Positions 28,185 to 41,365 of a stretch of DNA of 64,000 bases are shown here, piece after piece (position 1 is the first letter of the stretch; every line of letters starts with the position of its first letter). The stretch spans positions 1,346,001 to 1,410,000 of the forward strand of contig CP032507.1 in NCBI GenBank assembly GCA_008375315.1, given 5' to 3'. The position numbers were made by a program, and so were the translations under genes. A model generated the notes under the pieces. It made no database searches, was not told the origin of the DNA, and saw only the letters and a program-made list of their open reading frames with translations. Source of the DNA: Ectothiorhodospiraceae bacterium BW-2 (lineage in GTDB: Bacteria; Pseudomonadota; Gammaproteobacteria; Thiohalomonadales; Thiohalomonadaceae).

Positions 28185-28570
28185 GTCCTCAGCAGCACCC
28201 CATTAACCACATCGATATTAAAGTCTCCACTCACTATTTAGCCGAACAGTCCGATCCTGCCAATATGCAATATGTCTTCAGCTATACCATTACCCTCACC
28301 AATCGGGGCACTATCGCCGCCCAGCTCTTAAGCCGCCACTGGCGTATTACCGATGGCAATAACCAGCTACAGGAGGTCTTTGGCGAGGGGGTTGTCGGCG
28401 AGCAGCCCTATCTCCAGCCGAAAGAGAGCTACCAATATACTAGCGGGGCGATATTAGAGACCCCCTACGGTACCATGGAGGGGAGCTATCAGATGATTAA
28501 CGATCTACAGCAGCGTTTTGATGCCCCAATTGCGATGTTTGCCCTTAGCTGCCCCAACCTACTCCATTAA
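28181..28570 (+). CDS. apaG: ApaG (CorD) protein
   Basis: 129 residues, usual length about 125. The fibronectin-type III-like fold is recognisable from VFSYTITLTNRGTIAAQLLSRHWRITDG and GVVGEQPYLQPKESYQYTSGA, both nearly invariant in ApaG. Function in bacteria is not firmly known (linked to divalent-cation effects). Sits between the ComFB gene and apaH, 32 bases from the latter. Confidence 0.95.
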   Translation: MSPQQHPINHIDIKVSTHYLAEQSDPANMQYVFSYTITLTNRGTIAAQLLSRHWRITDGNNQLQEVFGEGVVGEQPYLQPKESYQYTSGAILETPYGTMEGSYQMINDLQQRFDAPIAMFALSCPNLLH

Positions 28571-28602
28571 CTTACCCGACACGAAGAAGATTAACCCCGA
28601 CG

Positions 28603-29457
28603 ATGGCCATCTACGCTATTGGCGATATCCAAGGCTGCTACAATGAGCTCAACCGACTCTTAGAGCAGCTAAAATTTGACCAAGCGGCCGACACCCTCTG
28701 GTTTGCCGGCGACTTGGTTAATCGCGGCCCCGATTCGCTGCAAGTACTGCGCCTAGTCCACTCACTAGGAGAGGCCGCGGTCACAGTGCTCGGCAACCAC
28801 GACTTCCACCTACTCGCGCAGTGGCAACAGGTGACAGAGCAGTTCACCCCCTCCCCCTTACTCCAAGCGGTGCTTGAGGCTCCCGACTGCGAGCTGCTGC
28901 TACAGTGGCTACGCCGCCGCCCCCTGCTCCACCACGATGCCAGACTCGGCTATACCCTCGTCCACGCCGGCCTAGCACCGCCGTGGAGTCTTGACCGAGC
29001 CGCCGCGCTCGCACAGGAGGTAGCGCAGCAGCTTCGTTCAGATAGTTTCGCCGATCTGCTGCACCACCTCTACGGCAACGAGCCGCGCTACTGGAGCGAG
29101 AGTCTCAGCGGCTGGGAGCGACTCCGATTTATCGTCAATGCGCTGACCCGAATCCGTTTTTGCGATCATCAAGGGGGGCTCGATTTTAAACAAAAAGTCG
29201 GCATTAGGAGCCACCATCCCGATCTTCTCCCTTGGTTTAGCCACCCGCAGCGCCGCTCTGCAACAGAGAGAGTTATCTTTGGCCACTGGTCAACCCTTAA
29301 ACTCTATCGTCACCATCATGTCTATGGTATCGATACCGGCTGCCTCTGGGGAGGGGAGCTAACCGCCATGCGACTCGATACACCGCAACCCCAATTTATC
29401 CGGCTACAGTGCCAAGGCGCAGTCAATCCTAGCAACTATCTACCCGATAGCTCTTGA
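28603..29457 (+). CDS. apaH: symmetrical bis(5'-nucleosyl)-tetraphosphatase
   Basis: 284 residues. Metallophosphoesterase motifs are in order: GDIQGCYNEL, GDLVNRGPDSL, LGNHDFHL, and later VHAG and GHWS. It hydrolyses Ap4A to two ADP, controlling alarmone-like dinucleotides and NpnN RNA caps. Gene order apaG-apaH is standard. The Gln in GDIQG, where E. coli has His, is common in other gammaproteobacteria. Confidence 0.95.
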   Translation: MAIYAIGDIQGCYNELNRLLEQLKFDQAADTLWFAGDLVNRGPDSLQVLRLVHSLGEAAVTVLGNHDFHLLAQWQQVTEQFTPSPLLQAVLEAPDCELLLQWLRRRPLLHHDARLGYTLVHAGLAPPWSLDRAAALAQEVAQQLRSDSFADLLHHLYGNEPRYWSESLSGWERLRFIVNALTRIRFCDHQGGLDFKQKVGIRSHHPDLLPWFSHPQRRSATERVIFGHWSTLKLYRHHHVYGIDTGCLWGGELTAMRLDTPQPQFIRLQCQGAVNPSNYLPDSS

Positions 29458-29511
29458 AAAGCGAAGCACTGCCCCCAAAACTGGTCAGTTCTGAAAAAAA
29501 GTTGTCCCGCC

Positions 29512-29541
29512 CCGACATCAGCGCACTATTTCCGCTATAAT
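29512..29541 (+). promoter_or_regulatory. candidate sigma-70 promoter of rpoD
   Basis: A perfect -10 box TATAAT lies at 29536-29541, preceded at 18 bases by CCGACA, which matches four of six -35 positions. The -10 is 69 bases before the rpoD ATG and follows the apaH stop by about 80 bases, so rpoD can be transcribed independently of apaH. Confidence 0.5.
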
Positions 29542-29609
29542 CTCGCGGTTCTGCTTCGCGCACAATAGAGACCCATTTTTCTGACCCCCACCTGTGAGAG
29601 TTGTATTGA

Positions 29610-31442
29610 ATGCTGGAACAACAGACCTCCCAAATCAAGCTTCTTATTGCCCGCGGCAAAGAGCAGGGCTATCTCACCTACTCTGAAGTTAACGATCACC
29701 TCCCCGGTGATATCGTTGAACCGGAACAGATTGAAGATATTATCGGCATGATTAACGACATGGGCATTACTGTCCATGAGGTCGCCCCCGATGCTGACAG
29801 CCTGATTCTGGCCGACAACTCGGTTAACGATGACGACGACGCAGCAGAAGAGGCTGCCGCCGCCCTCGCCGCCGTTGACAGCGAGTTCGGTCGCACCACC
29901 GATCCGGTACGAATGTATATGCGTGAAATGGGCGCCGTTGAACTATTGACCCGTGAAGGGGAGATAGCCATCGCTAAGCGCATCGAAGAGGGGACTCGCC
30001 AAGTCCATATCGCCCTCAGCAGCCAACCTATCTGTATTGCTGAACTGATTAAGCTCTACCAGACACTCGAACCGGGAGATAACAAGGTACTCGATCTCAT
30101 CTCCGGTTTTACCACCTTGCAACTAGAGGAGGAGGCAATCGAAGAGAGCGACTCAGAAGAGAGTAGCAACGACAAAAAGGGAGCGCTTGAGGTCGAAGAG
30201 GATGACGATAGCGCTATCAAAGAGGCGGCTCTCGATCTACATGAAGTGCACCAAAAGATGGTCGCGCTAGAGGCTATCTATAGCCGCCTCATGGAGGAGT
30301 GCAAAAAGAGTGCCGTCAGCGGCCAACGACCAGAAGCGATGCTGCGCCAACTGAGTGAGCAGTTTCTGGAGCTAAAACTCACTCCCCGCGTGATCGATAC
30401 CCTGATTAACCTAGTTCGCACCAACATTAACAATATCCGCACCGTAGAGCGCAAGATTATGGCCATTTGCGTCAATCAGGGCGGTATGCGCAAACAGCAC
30501 TTTGTCAACGCCTTTACCAACAACGAGACCAACCTCGACTGGTTCGATGCCCTGTTAGCGGCAAATGAGACCTATCGCACTCGTCTCGAACCGCAGCGCG
30601 ACAATATCGTTATGCTACAAGAGAAGCTGCGCGGTATGGAGAAGAACTGCGGCATGACCATTAACCATGTTAAAGAGATTAACCGTCAGATGTCGATAGG
30701 TGAGGCGAAGGCGCGGCGAGCTAAAAAAGAGATGATCGAAGCCAATCTGCGGCTGGTGATCTCAATCGCCAAAAAGTACACCAACCGCGGACTACAGTTT
30801 CTCGACCTCATTCAGGAGGGTAACATCGGCCTGATGAAGGCGGTCGATAAGTTTGAGTATCGTCGCGGCTACAAATTCTCCACCTACGCCACCTGGTGGA
30901 TTCGTCAAGCGATTACCCGCTCGATTGCCGATCAGGCGCGCACCATTCGGATTCCGGTCCACATGATTGAGACGATTAATAAACTCAACCGTATCTCCCG
31001 TCAGATGTTGCAGGAGATGGGTCGTGAACCGACGCCAGAGGAGTTGGCGGTTAGAATGGATATACCAGAGGATAAGATTCGCAAGGTGCTCAAAATCGCC
31101 AAAGAGCCGATCTCAATGGAGACCCCAATAGGCGATGATGAAGATTCACATCTAGGCGACTTTATCGAGGATAATAACGCCCTCTCCCCCATTGATGCGG
31201 CAACGATTGAGGGGCTAAAAGAGAGCACCCAATTGGTGCTTGAGGGGCTAACGGCCAGAGAGTCAAAGGTACTGAGAATGCGCTTTGGCATCGATATGAA
31301 CACCGACCACACCCTCGAAGAGGTCGGCAAACAGTTTGATGTCACCCGGGAGCGGATTCGCCAAATTGAGGCCAAAGCGCTGCGCAAACTGCGCCATCCG
31401 AGTCGGGCGGAGCACCTGAGAACCTTTCTCGATCAAGATTAG
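29610..31442 (+). CDS. rpoD: RNA polymerase primary sigma factor RpoD
   Basis: 610 residues. Region 1.1 is at the start ([26 protein letters not shown]), region 1.2 includes [21 protein letters not shown], an acidic non-conserved insert spans about 170-215, region 2 has [27 protein letters not shown] and [15 protein letters not shown], and region 4 ends with the helix-turn-helix [27 protein letters not shown]. It directs housekeeping transcription. dnaG and rpsU, usual neighbours, are absent; apaH lies upstream instead. Confidence 0.97.
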   Translation: MLEQQTSQIKLLIARGKEQGYLTYSEVNDHLPGDIVEPEQIEDIIGMINDMGITVHEVAPDADSLILADNSVNDDDDAAEEAAAALAAVDSEFGRTTDPVRMYMREMGAVELLTREGEIAIAKRIEEGTRQVHIALSSQPICIAELIKLYQTLEPGDNKVLDLISGFTTLQLEEEAIEESDSEESSNDKKGALEVEEDDDSAIKEAALDLHEVHQKMVALEAIYSRLMEECKKSAVSGQRPEAMLRQLSEQFLELKLTPRVIDTLINLVRTNINNIRTVERKIMAICVNQGGMRKQHFVNAFTNNETNLDWFDALLAANETYRTRLEPQRDNIVMLQEKLRGMEKNCGMTINHVKEINRQMSIGEAKARRAKKEMIEANLRLVISIAKKYTNRGLQFLDLIQEGNIGLMKAVDKFEYRRGYKFSTYATWWIRQAITRSIADQARTIRIPVHMIETINKLNRISRQMLQEMGREPTPEELAVRMDIPEDKIRKVLKIAKEPISMETPIGDDEDSHLGDFIEDNNALSPIDAATIEGLKESTQLVLEGLTARESKVLRMRFGIDMNTDHTLEEVGKQFDVTRERIRQIEAKALRKLRHPSRAEHLRTFLDQD

Positions 31443-31477
31443 TCACCAAAATTGATCTATCCCGACCATTGAACCTT

Positions 31478-31517
31478 GCCGTCACTGCTGGTATATTCCA
31501 GCCACAGCAGTGACGGC
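31478..31517 (+). terminator. long perfect hairpin after rpoD
   Basis: A 13-base perfect inverted repeat (GCCGTCACTGCTG / CAGCAGTGACGGC) with a 14-base loop starts 35 bases after the rpoD stop. No T run follows, so a simple intrinsic terminator is not certain; it may protect the rpoD mRNA end or mark the start of the rne leader. Confidence 0.5.
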
Positions 31518-31835
31518 TGCCAACGCTTGCTAAAAGTTGAACCACTTGGTAGGTCGGCGCTCTGTATTGAACGAATTTGCCCGGATCGGACTATCCTCCG
31601 ATCTTGGTGTGGGATTAACCGGCAGTCACGATAGTTGAGTGACGCCCTATGTTACAGTTTCCCATACCACCTCACGCCGTGATGGATAACAAAGCTCAGG
31701 CTGGTCGGTGACTCAAGTTAAGCCCGGTTTTCATTTAAAACTCGCCTGAGCGGCTGATTGCCGCAAACCCAATCTAACCGCCCGCTTTTTATCCATCACC
31801 GCCGATGTTGGTGTGGAGACTGATGGAAATAACCA
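31518..31835 (+). promoter_or_regulatory. putative long 5' leader of rne
   Basis: About 320 bases before the rne ATG hold no gene. Two compact hairpins can be drawn: GATCGGA/TCCGATC at 31584-31603 and GCGGC/GCCGC at 31750-31764. In enterobacteria the rne transcript has a long structured leader through which RNase E limits its own expression; the length here fits, but no sequence match is claimed. I could not settle a promoter. Confidence 0.4.
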
Positions 31836-34640
<2,805 letters not shown>

Positions 34641-34644
34641 GTAA

Positions 34645-34690
34645 CCCCTCACCCCAACCCTCTCCCGCCGGGAGAGGGAGATTAAGGAGG
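34645..34690. repeat. REP-like dispersed element with strong hairpin
   Basis: The string cccctcaccccaaccctctc, then a perfect 9-base stem CCCTCTCCC/GGGAGAGGG around GCC (34658-34678), is a repeat type scattered between genes in many proteobacteria. It lies just after the rne stop, between convergent genes, and may also act as terminator or mRNA stabiliser. Confidence 0.65.
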
Positions 34691-34722
34691 GAGAGTGAAT
34701 GGATTGAGGGGGTAACAAGGCC

Positions 34723-37700
34723 TTATTGAGCAAGCCATCGTCCCACTTCACTGCACCACTGTTCGGTCAGTCGCTGTAGCTGCCGTAGCTGCAGCGCCGC
34801 CTCAGCCCAGTGCTGCGCCTGCAACTGCTGCTGTAGCTCTTTAGCTCCAAGCAAAAGCGGCGGTGCGCCGGCGCGTTCGAGCAGTGCTATCAATAGCTGC
34901 ATCCTCCCCTCAAGCAGCCTCGGCTCGACCTCTGCCGCAAGCAGGGGGTGTAGCTGCTGCAGTAGCAGAGGCAGCTCGCGCTGATATCGCACCATCACCG
35001 CCATCAACTCAGATCGCTCACAACTGCCAAAGCAGTACTCAAGACGACTCAACTCAAACAGCGGCATAACGGGACGAGGACTCCCCCCACTCTCGCCACT
35101 CTGCTCCCTCACGCCCTCGTCCGCTAGCTGCGGCTGCTGTAACCAACGCTCCAACATTAGCTGTAGCGAGTTAAGCTGAAGCGGTTTACTTAAGTAATCA
35201 TCCATGCCGGCTTCCAGACAGCGCTCCCGATCACCACTCATCGCATTAGCAGTCATCGCCACAATGGGGATATCGTGACGACGCACGGGTGTCTCAGGGG
35301 CACGAATACGCTGCGTCGCCTCTAGGCCATCCATCACTGGCATATTGACATCCATGAGCACTAGGCCGTAGTCAAACTGCTGCAACTTTTGCAGCGCCGC
35401 AGCCCCCTCTGCGGCGATCTCGCACCGATAGCCGAGCTGTTTTAACATCTCCTCACCTACAAGCTGATTAACCCGATTATCATCGACGAGTAACAGCGGC
35501 AGCGCCCCCCGATCCGCTTGTTGTGACGAGTCGGCTATCTCATGCTGACGCAGAGAGGGCGCTTCATCGGATAAGCGTCGTAAAAAGTGGAGCAGATCAA
35601 ACTGCGATACCGGTTTCGGTAACCAATCGACCGACGCCCAAGTGCCCCCCTCCCCAGCCGGTAATGGCTGCGGCAACTGGATTTTGCTTAAAATCAATAG
35701 GTGGGGAGCCGCCCCTTGCCACCAGCTCTGTGGCTGCAACAGCGGCGCAATATCGGCTTCGCTATCGATACTAACCATCACCAAATCGAGAGCCTCTGGT
35801 AGCTCTGTTTCGGTTAAACCTTGCCACCTCTCCCGATAGAAGCTACGAAAGTGCAGACGCAGCAACAGTTGCTGCAGCGCCTCAGCCGCAACGGCGTGCG
35901 GCTCACACAACAGTACGCTGTAGCGACTAAAGTCGGGTAGCGGTTTAGAGGGGGCGTTAACCACCGGATAGAGCGGCAGGGTAAACCAAAACCGACTCCC
36001 TCTCCCCTCCCGACTCTGCACCCCTATCTCCCCCCCCTGAAGCAGGACTAGCTGCCGACTAATCGCTAGCCCCAGTCCGGTACCGCCATACTCGCGGGTG
36101 GTAGAGTGCTCCGCTTGACTAAAGGCTTGAAATAGCTGCTTTAGCCTCCGCTCCGAAATACCTATACCGCTATCCTCTACGGTGCAGTAGAGCTGCGGCT
36201 CGCCATCAGAGCCAAGTGTTGGCTCTAACCGCACCACAATATCGCCCTGATGGGTAAATTTTATCGCATTACCAATGAGATTAACCAACACCTGCCGAGT
36301 CCGTACCGGATCGCCCTCAATCCACTCCGGCAGCTCTGGTGAGACCAGCATCACCAGCTCTAGCCCCTTTTCGAGGCTACGAACCGCCATCATCGCCACC
36401 AACTCATCGATAAAGTCACGCAGGTTGTAGCTCACCCGCTCAAGCTCCATCTTGCCGGCCTCAATTTTGGAAAAGTCGAGAATATCGTTAATAATATCTA
36501 GCAGCGACTTAGCACTCGACCAGGCGATACGCGCGTAGCGCTGCTGATGCTGATCGAGCTGGCTTTGCAGCAGCAGTTCCGCCATGCCGATCACGCCATT
36601 CATGGGGGTGCGAATCTCATGGCTCATATTGGCTAAAAACTCGCTTTTAGCCCGACTCGCTGCCTCTGCCTGAAGCGTCTGCTGCTCCAGTTTAGCGTTT
36701 AGCTCCTCGGCCTGCTCTAATGTCTGCCGCTGCTGCTGCTGTAGCTTAATTCGCTCGGTCACATCGAGAATGTAACCGTTCAGGGCGACCACTTCGCCGC
36801 TCTTGCTGCGAACCATATAGGTGAAGTCATCTACCCAAAAAAACTCTCCATTGCGACGCTGTAGCCGGTAACACTGCTGAAAGTGGGCCATACTAGGATC
36901 GGCAATATAGCCATCGATATCTTGCGCCACGGTCGGCAGATCATCGGGGTGAAGTAGTGCGGGGTAGCTGATAGCACCCGACATCAACTCCTCAGCACGA
37001 TAGCCGAGCACCTTATCGACATTTTGTGACACATAGCGCACCGGCCACCCCTCTTGCGGTAGCCACTTAAAGACCACGGTGGGGCCGGCGACGAAGAGCT
37101 GCCGCTCCTCTTGCAACGCCTGCTCTGCTAGTTTACTGCGGCTAATATCGATATTCACCCCTACTAGCCGCTGCGCCCGCCCTAACTCATCACAGCGCAC
37201 CGCAGCCATCGCGTGCAGGTAACGGATCTCCCCATCGGGGCGGATAATACGATACTCGATATCGAAGTTAGCTCCACTTTGAAGCGACTGGTACATCGCC
37301 TCGTCAGCGCGGGCAAAATCATCGGGGTGGATCGCCATCTGCCAAGTCTCTAGCGAGACGATTTTCGAGCAGTTTTGTACCCCGAACAGGCTAAACATCG
37401 ACTCATCCCAAATCAGGCGATTGCGGGTAATATCGAAGTCCCATATCCCCACCATGGCGGTGCGGGTCGCTAACGAGAGCCGCTCAGAGAAGAGTGCTAA
37501 ATCGTGCTCCTGCGCCTGCGTCTCAAGCAGACGCCGTTTACTATCTACCACCTGGCTGACCGCTTTAATCACCGTTCGGTATTGCAGCACGGCAAACATC
37601 GCGGTGACGATCAATCCCCCGCACAGGATTAACCAAGGGAGGTAGCTCTGCTGCTCTAATAGCGTTAGCGGCAGCAGAATATGGATGAGCGCATAGCCGA

Positions 37701-37812
37701 TGGCGCTAAAGAGGCTGCCACTCATCGCCACCATAATGGCCATCCGTAGCGCATAGATGCGCTGTGGCATCGGCAACAACTGCGATGCAGTAGAGGCGGT
37801 AGGCCTACTCAT
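34723..37812 (-). CDS. membrane hybrid sensor histidine kinase with PAS domains and receivers
   Basis: 1029 residues. Two transmembrane helices (about 24-50 and 58-78) are followed by two PAS domains with PAC ends ([18 protein letters not shown]), a coiled coil, then HisKA with His398 in [12 protein letters not shown], and a HATPase domain ([28 protein letters not shown]). A first receiver-like domain (about 640-755) has no phosphorylatable aspartate; the second (about 775-900) is normal, with LLLVDDN and Asp821 in [11 protein letters not shown]. The C-terminal 100 residues look like an Hpt domain without its histidine. Its signal is unknown. It overlaps the preceding small gene by eight bases. 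Confidence 0.9.
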   Translation of the reverse strand: MSRPTASTASQLLPMPQRIYALRMAIMVAMSGSLFSAIGYALIHILLPLTLLEQQSYLPWLILCGGLIVTAMFAVLQYRTVIKAVSQVVDSKRRLLETQAQEHDLALFSERLSLATRTAMVGIWDFDITRNRLIWDESMFSLFGVQNCSKIVSLETWQMAIHPDDFARADEAMYQSLQSGANFDIEYRIIRPDGEIRYLHAMAAVRCDELGRAQRLVGVNIDISRSKLAEQALQEERQLFVAGPTVVFKWLPQEGWPVRYVSQNVDKVLGYRAEELMSGAISYPALLHPDDLPTVAQDIDGYIADPSMAHFQQCYRLQRRNGEFFWVDDFTYMVRSKSGEVVALNGYILDVTERIKLQQQQRQTLEQAEELNAKLEQQTLQAEAASRAKSEFLANMSHEIRTPMNGVIGMAELLLQSQLDQHQQRYARIAWSSAKSLLDIINDILDFSKIEAGKMELERVSYNLRDFIDELVAMMAVRSLEKGLELVMLVSPELPEWIEGDPVRTRQVLVNLIGNAIKFTHQGDIVVRLEPTLGSDGEPQLYCTVEDSGIGISERRLKQLFQAFSQAEHSTTREYGGTGLGLAISRQLVLLQGGEIGVQSREGRGSRFWFTLPLYPVVNAPSKPLPDFSRYSVLLCEPHAVAAEALQQLLLRLHFRSFYRERWQGLTETELPEALDLVMVSIDSEADIAPLLQPQSWWQGAAPHLLILSKIQLPQPLPAGEGGTWASVDWLPKPVSQFDLLHFLRRLSDEAPSLRQHEIADSSQQADRGALPLLLVDDNRVNQLVGEEMLKQLGYRCEIAAEGAAALQKLQQFDYGLVLMDVNMPVMDGLEATQRIRAPETPVRRHDIPIVAMTANAMSGDRERCLEAGMDDYLSKPLQLNSLQLMLERWLQQPQLADEGVREQSGESGGSPRPVMPLFELSRLEYCFGSCERSELMAVMVRYQRELPLLLQQLHPLLAAEVEPRLLEGRMQLLIALLERAGAPPLLLGAKELQQQLQAQHWAEAALQLRQLQRLTEQWCSEVGRWLAQ

Positions 37813-38089
37813 TTAGCCACTTTTCAAGCGCGGTAATGATCGCTCTAGCCTGATCTCGGCTGGAGATATTGAACTTCGACTTCTGTTGATACTCGCCATT
37901 GCGTTTTTGGTAGCGGCGAATAGTATATTTATCGTCACTGTAGCACTCTTTGTTCTGGTTCCACTCCTGATAGCGATAGAGAATGGTTGACCACGCCCCC
38001 TTGCTCAATACCACCTTATCGAGCTCCTTTAGCGTCTCTAGCTCACCCTCTTTATAGCTGATGGTTAACTCATTAATCGTCTCTGCCAT
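37805..38089 (-). CDS. small conserved protein of unknown function
   Basis: 94 residues. The ELDKVVLSKGAWSTILYRYQEWN segment, then IRRYQKRNGEYQQKSKFNISS and a C-terminal helix AIITALEKWL, form a mixed beta-alpha small protein; this pattern occurs in many beta- and gammaproteobacteria without a known role, and the last part recalls PC4-like nucleic-acid-binding proteins. It lies immediately before the hybrid kinase with an eight-base overlap, so it is expressed with it. Confidence 0.75.
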   Translation of the reverse strand: MAETINELTISYKEGELETLKELDKVVLSKGAWSTILYRYQEWNQNKECYSDDKYTIRRYQKRNGEYQQKSKFNISSRDQARAIITALEKWLNE

Positions 38090-38115
38090 GGTTCATACTC
38101 CTTGTGTGTTTCGCT

Positions 38116-38862
38116 CTATTCTCCGCCACAGACTGGACAGTCCGGATCGGCTCGTAATCCTATCGTACGCCACTGCTGGTAGAGCAGATCGGCAATCAAT
38201 AACCGCCCAACTAGCGGCTCCCCTGCCCCCGTTAACCACTTAATCGCCTCTAGCGCCTGCATCGCTCCAAAGATCCCAACCAGCGGGGCAACCACTCCGG
38301 TGGTCGCACAGCTCTGCTCCTCAATGGCTGCCTCATCAGGGTAGAGACAGCGATAGCACCCTGTGCCCCGATTATAATCGAACAGAGTTAACTGCGCCTC
38401 AAAGGCGGTTGCCGCCGCAGAGATCAGTGGTACTCTCAGGCGATAACAGCTACGATTAATGGCAAAGCGGGTGGCAAAGTTATCACTACAGTCGAGGATT
38501 AGCTGGTGGCCATTCAAGATGTCATCAAGCTCTTCGGCCGCTAGTCGGCGCTCAATAGTCGTACAGCTAAGCGCTGGCGCTAGCTGCCGCAGCCGCTCTG
38601 CTGCCACTTCGACCTTGTAACGACCACAGTCGCGGTCACGATAGAGCGGCTGCCTTTGTAAATTACTCAGCTCAATCGTGTCAAAATCGATCAGTGTCAG
38701 CGACCCCACGCCGGCGCTAGCGAGGTAGGTGGCAGCCGGCACCCCTAAGCCGCCGAGACCGACAAGCGCTACCTTAGCCCGCCCTAACCGTTGCTGTCCG
38801 TCGATGTCAATCTGCGGCAGCATAATCTGCCGACTGTAGCGCAACAGCTCGCTATCGTTCAT
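38116..38862 (-). CDS. moeB: MoeB/ThiF/HesA-type adenylyltransferase
   Basis: About 248 residues. LLRYSRQIMLPQIDIDGQ start, GLGGLGVPAATYLASAGVG ATP-binding loop, DxxSNLQRQ, a CYRCLYP plus CPVCGG zinc ligand set, and EQSCATTGVVAPLVG with the catalytic cysteine are those of MoeB and ThiF. MoeB adenylates the MoaD C terminus in molybdopterin synthesis. No moaD, thiS or rhodanese is adjacent, so which ubiquitin-like carrier it serves is not settled. I chose the ATG giving the family start, 12 bases after the neighbour. Confidence 0.82.
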   Translation of the reverse strand: MNDSELLRYSRQIMLPQIDIDGQQRLGRAKVALVGLGGLGVPAATYLASAGVGSLTLIDFDTIELSNLQRQPLYRDRDCGRYKVEVAAERLRQLAPALSCTTIERRLAAEELDDILNGHQLILDCSDNFATRFAINRSCYRLRVPLISAAATAFEAQLTLFDYNRGTGCYRCLYPDEAAIEEQSCATTGVVAPLVGIFGAMQALEAIKWLTGAGEPLVGRLLIADLLYQQWRTIGLRADPDCPVCGGE

Positions 38863-38873
38863 GTCAAAGCGAC

Positions 38874-39275
38874 TCAAAGATAGGTGCGCCAGTGCTCCGG
38901 CCGTTGATCGTGACAGCCGTGTTTTAGATGAGCATAGCGGTTGATAAAGACTTGGGTAGAGACATCCTGACACTTACCACCACAGAGAGCCTCACGCTCG
39001 TTACTCTCCAGATAGTGGTAGAGGGCGCGGCGCATCTTCTCCATCAGTGAGTTATCGAGGTGGTAGCCCAGCTCGGTCAGCGCCTGCTCCATGGTTGCGT
39101 AGCTTAGGCGGCGCAGATCATAGCCCACCACCATGACCAGCTCCGAGACTCTCTCGACCGTAATCACCCCGTCAATGCCCCGCAGCAGCTCCATCGCTCG
39201 ACTGACCTGATCGTCCTGACGCAGGCGGTTAAAATGGATCTCGCGCTGTTTGATTCGATCCTCATCCCCACTCAT
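38874..39275 (-). CDS. conserved hypothetical protein, ferredoxin-like fold suspected
   Basis: 133 residues. Residues 20-75 (SRAMELLRGIDGVITVERVSELVMVVGYDLRRLSYATMEQAL) have the beta-alpha-beta-beta-alpha-beta spacing of heavy-metal-associated (HMA) domains but no CxxC. The C-terminal half contains three cysteines and several histidines and could bind a metal. It overlaps prmC by 14 bases and is translated between prmC and moeB. Function unknown. Confidence 0.7.
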   Translation of the reverse strand: MSGDEDRIKQREIHFNRLRQDDQVSRAMELLRGIDGVITVERVSELVMVVGYDLRRLSYATMEQALTELGYHLDNSLMEKMRRALYHYLESNEREALCGGKCQDVSTQVFINRYAHLKHGCHDQRPEHWRTYL

Positions 39276-40137
39276 CGCTCTCTCCCCTCGCTTGCCACTG
39301 GCCGAATGTCACCCGTACAATCCCCTGTAGATCGACGGCATGACCGATGTTAAAGAAGCCGCTATCGATAAACAGCCTCTTTACCGCTTCGGCCTGATTA
39401 TACCCCTGTTCCACCAGTAGCCAACCTCCCGCAAGCAAATAGTCACCTGCTTGATCAATAATGTGCTTTAAATCGGCTAGCCCCGCCTCAGCGGCGACTA
39501 GCGCCCCTCGCGGCTCAAAACGGAGATCCCCCGCAGCTAACCACGGTGAGTCGGCGGCGAGATAGGGGGGGTTGGCCACGACCATATCGAAGCTCATTCC
39601 CCGCAGTGGCTCAAACCAGCTACCGTTGTGCCACGAGACCGACAAGCCATTCGCCATCCCGTTCTGTTTAGCGACCGCTAAAGTCGCCTCGGCAAGCTCT
39701 ACGGCGTGAATGTCGCACTGTGGCCGCTCCTGCGCTAACGCTAGGGCAATCGCACCACTACCACAGCCTAAATCGACTACCCGCCGCTCCTGCGCTAGTG
39801 GCAGACGCAATAGCGCCTGCTCTAGCAGAGTTTCGGTCTCAGGACGCGGAATTAGGGTATCGCGATTGACGCTTAGGGTGAGTCTCCAAAAGTCGCGCCG
39901 ACCAAGAATATAGGCCACCGGCACCCCCTGCTGTCGCTGCTGTAACCACTGGTGAAAGTGGCGCTGTTCAGTGGCCGTTAGTACCCTTTCGGGCCAGGTG
40001 TGCAAGTAGCTGCGATCTCTACCGAGTACCTCGGCTAGCAACAGCTCGGCCTCGAAACGGCCACGCTCACTCACACCTTGTAGCGTAGGTGCCGCCTGCT
40101 TTAGCACAGCGGCGATGGTAGGGGGCAGCTCAGCCAT
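39262..40137 (-). CDS. prmC: release factor glutamine methyltransferase
   Basis: 291 residues. VVDLGCGSGAIALALA is the SAM motif and VVANPPYL carries the NPPY motif that methylates the glutamine of GGQ in release factors; an N-terminal helical domain with YILGRRDFWRL is PrmC-specific. It lies 24 bases after prfA, whose product it modifies. Standard operon. Confidence 0.95.
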   Translation of the reverse strand: MAELPPTIAAVLKQAAPTLQGVSERGRFEAELLLAEVLGRDRSYLHTWPERVLTATEQRHFHQWLQQRQQGVPVAYILGRRDFWRLTLSVNRDTLIPRPETETLLEQALLRLPLAQERRVVDLGCGSGAIALALAQERPQCDIHAVELAEATLAVAKQNGMANGLSVSWHNGSWFEPLRGMSFDMVVANPPYLAADSPWLAAGDLRFEPRGALVAAEAGLADLKHIIDQAGDYLLAGGWLLVEQGYNQAEAVKRLFIDSGFFNIGHAVDLQGIVRVTFGQWQARGESDEWG

Positions 40138-40161
40138 CTCTCACCGCAGACTCCCCGCCGG

Positions 40162-41247
40162 TTACGATTCGCTCAACGAGGCTAACAGCTCGGCTTGGTA
40201 CTCATTGATAAGCGGTTCGATCACCATATCGAGCGTCCCCTGCATAAACTCATCTAGCTTATAGAGGGTTAGGTTAATCCGATGGTCGGTCACCCGCCCC
40301 TGCGGATAGTTATAGGTGCGAATCCGCTCAGAGCGATCACCGCTACCGACCTGTAGTTTACGATTTTGCGCCTGCTCCGAGACGAGCTTCTCCTGCTCTT
40401 TGCTCAACAGCTTCGCCTGTAGCACTGACATCGCTTTGGCGCGGTTTTTATGTTGTGAGCGCTCATCTTGGCACTCGACGACAATGCCGCTAGGAAGGTG
40501 GGTAATTCGAATTGCCGAGTCGGTCTTATTGACATGCTGTCCCCCCGCCCCCGATGAGCGAAAGGTATCGACTTTTAGATCGGCGCTATTGATATCGATC
40601 GCTTCAATATCATCGACCTCCGGCATAATCGCCACCGTACAGGCCGATGTGTGGATTCGCCCCTGCGATTCGGTCTCCGGTACCCGCTGCACCCGATGGG
40701 CCCCCGACTCAAATTTGAGCCTAGAGTAGGCCCCCTGACCGACCAGACGGGCGATCACCTCTTTATAGCCCCCATGTTCACCGTAGCTTTCGTTAATAAT
40801 CTCCACCTGCCAGCGGCGCAGCTCGGCGTAACGGGCATACATTTTGAACAGATCACCGGCGAAGATAGCTGCCTCATCGCCTCCGGTTCCCGCCCGAACC
40901 TCCAGATAGATGTTTTTGTTATCGTTAGGGTCTTTAGGGAGCAGTAGCTTCTGTAGTTGCAGCGATAGCTCATCGCGCTGCTGTTTAGCCTGCGCTAGCT
41001 CCTCCTCTGCCATCTGTCGCAGCTCGGCCTCCTCCTCGCGCAACATCTCAGTGGCCGTAGCGCAATCCTCAAGCGCCCGCTGGTAGCTGTTAAAACAGTC
41101 AACGACCGGTTTTAGCTGCGCATACTCTTGCGATAGCTCACGAAAACGGTTCTGATCAGCGATAATCTCCGGCTCAGAGAGTAACGCGCTAATCTCTATA
41201 AAGCGTTCGGAGAGGGTCTCCAGTTTTTGCGCTATGGACGGTTTCAC
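40162..41247 (-). CDS. prfA: peptide chain release factor 1
   Basis: 361 residues starting from a GTG ([16 protein letters not shown]), which matches the E. coli start MKPSI; longer frames to the right have no homology. [14 protein letters not shown] holds the P-x-T anticodon-like tripeptide (PET) of RF1, and [15 protein letters not shown] the GGQ. It terminates at UAA and UAG. The gene is divergent from yggS, with a 119-base gap that must contain both promoters. Confidence 0.95.
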   Translation of the reverse strand: MKPSIAQKLETLSERFIEISALLSEPEIIADQNRFRELSQEYAQLKPVVDCFNSYQRALEDCATATEMLREEEAELRQMAEEELAQAKQQRDELSLQLQKLLLPKDPNDNKNIYLEVRAGTGGDEAAIFAGDLFKMYARYAELRRWQVEIINESYGEHGGYKEVIARLVGQGAYSRLKFESGAHRVQRVPETESQGRIHTSACTVAIMPEVDDIEAIDINSADLKVDTFRSSGAGGQHVNKTDSAIRITHLPSGIVVECQDERSQHKNRAKAMSVLQAKLLSKEQEKLVSEQAQNRKLQVGSGDRSERIRTYNYPQGRVTDHRINLTLYKLDEFMQGTLDMVIEPLINEYQAELLASLSES

Positions 41248-41365
41248 ATAAACACCATTAAAATGTCGGTTAGTTATTACAGCCTGCGCCTTTAGAGGCA
41301 GGGGCGCTATCTTAGCATGATTGACCCGCTCAAGCAGAGCCTTCAGCCCAACAGAGGAGCAGTTT

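Noticed and set aside
35660..35700. REP-derived insert in the hybrid kinase suggested by [11 protein letters not shown]
   Set aside because: The DNA here does not match the REP-like element at 34645-34690 well enough to support an insertion.
40316..40947. Open frames of 98-137 codons antisense to prfA
   Set aside because: prfA has all family motifs in its frame; the antisense frames have no recognisable features.
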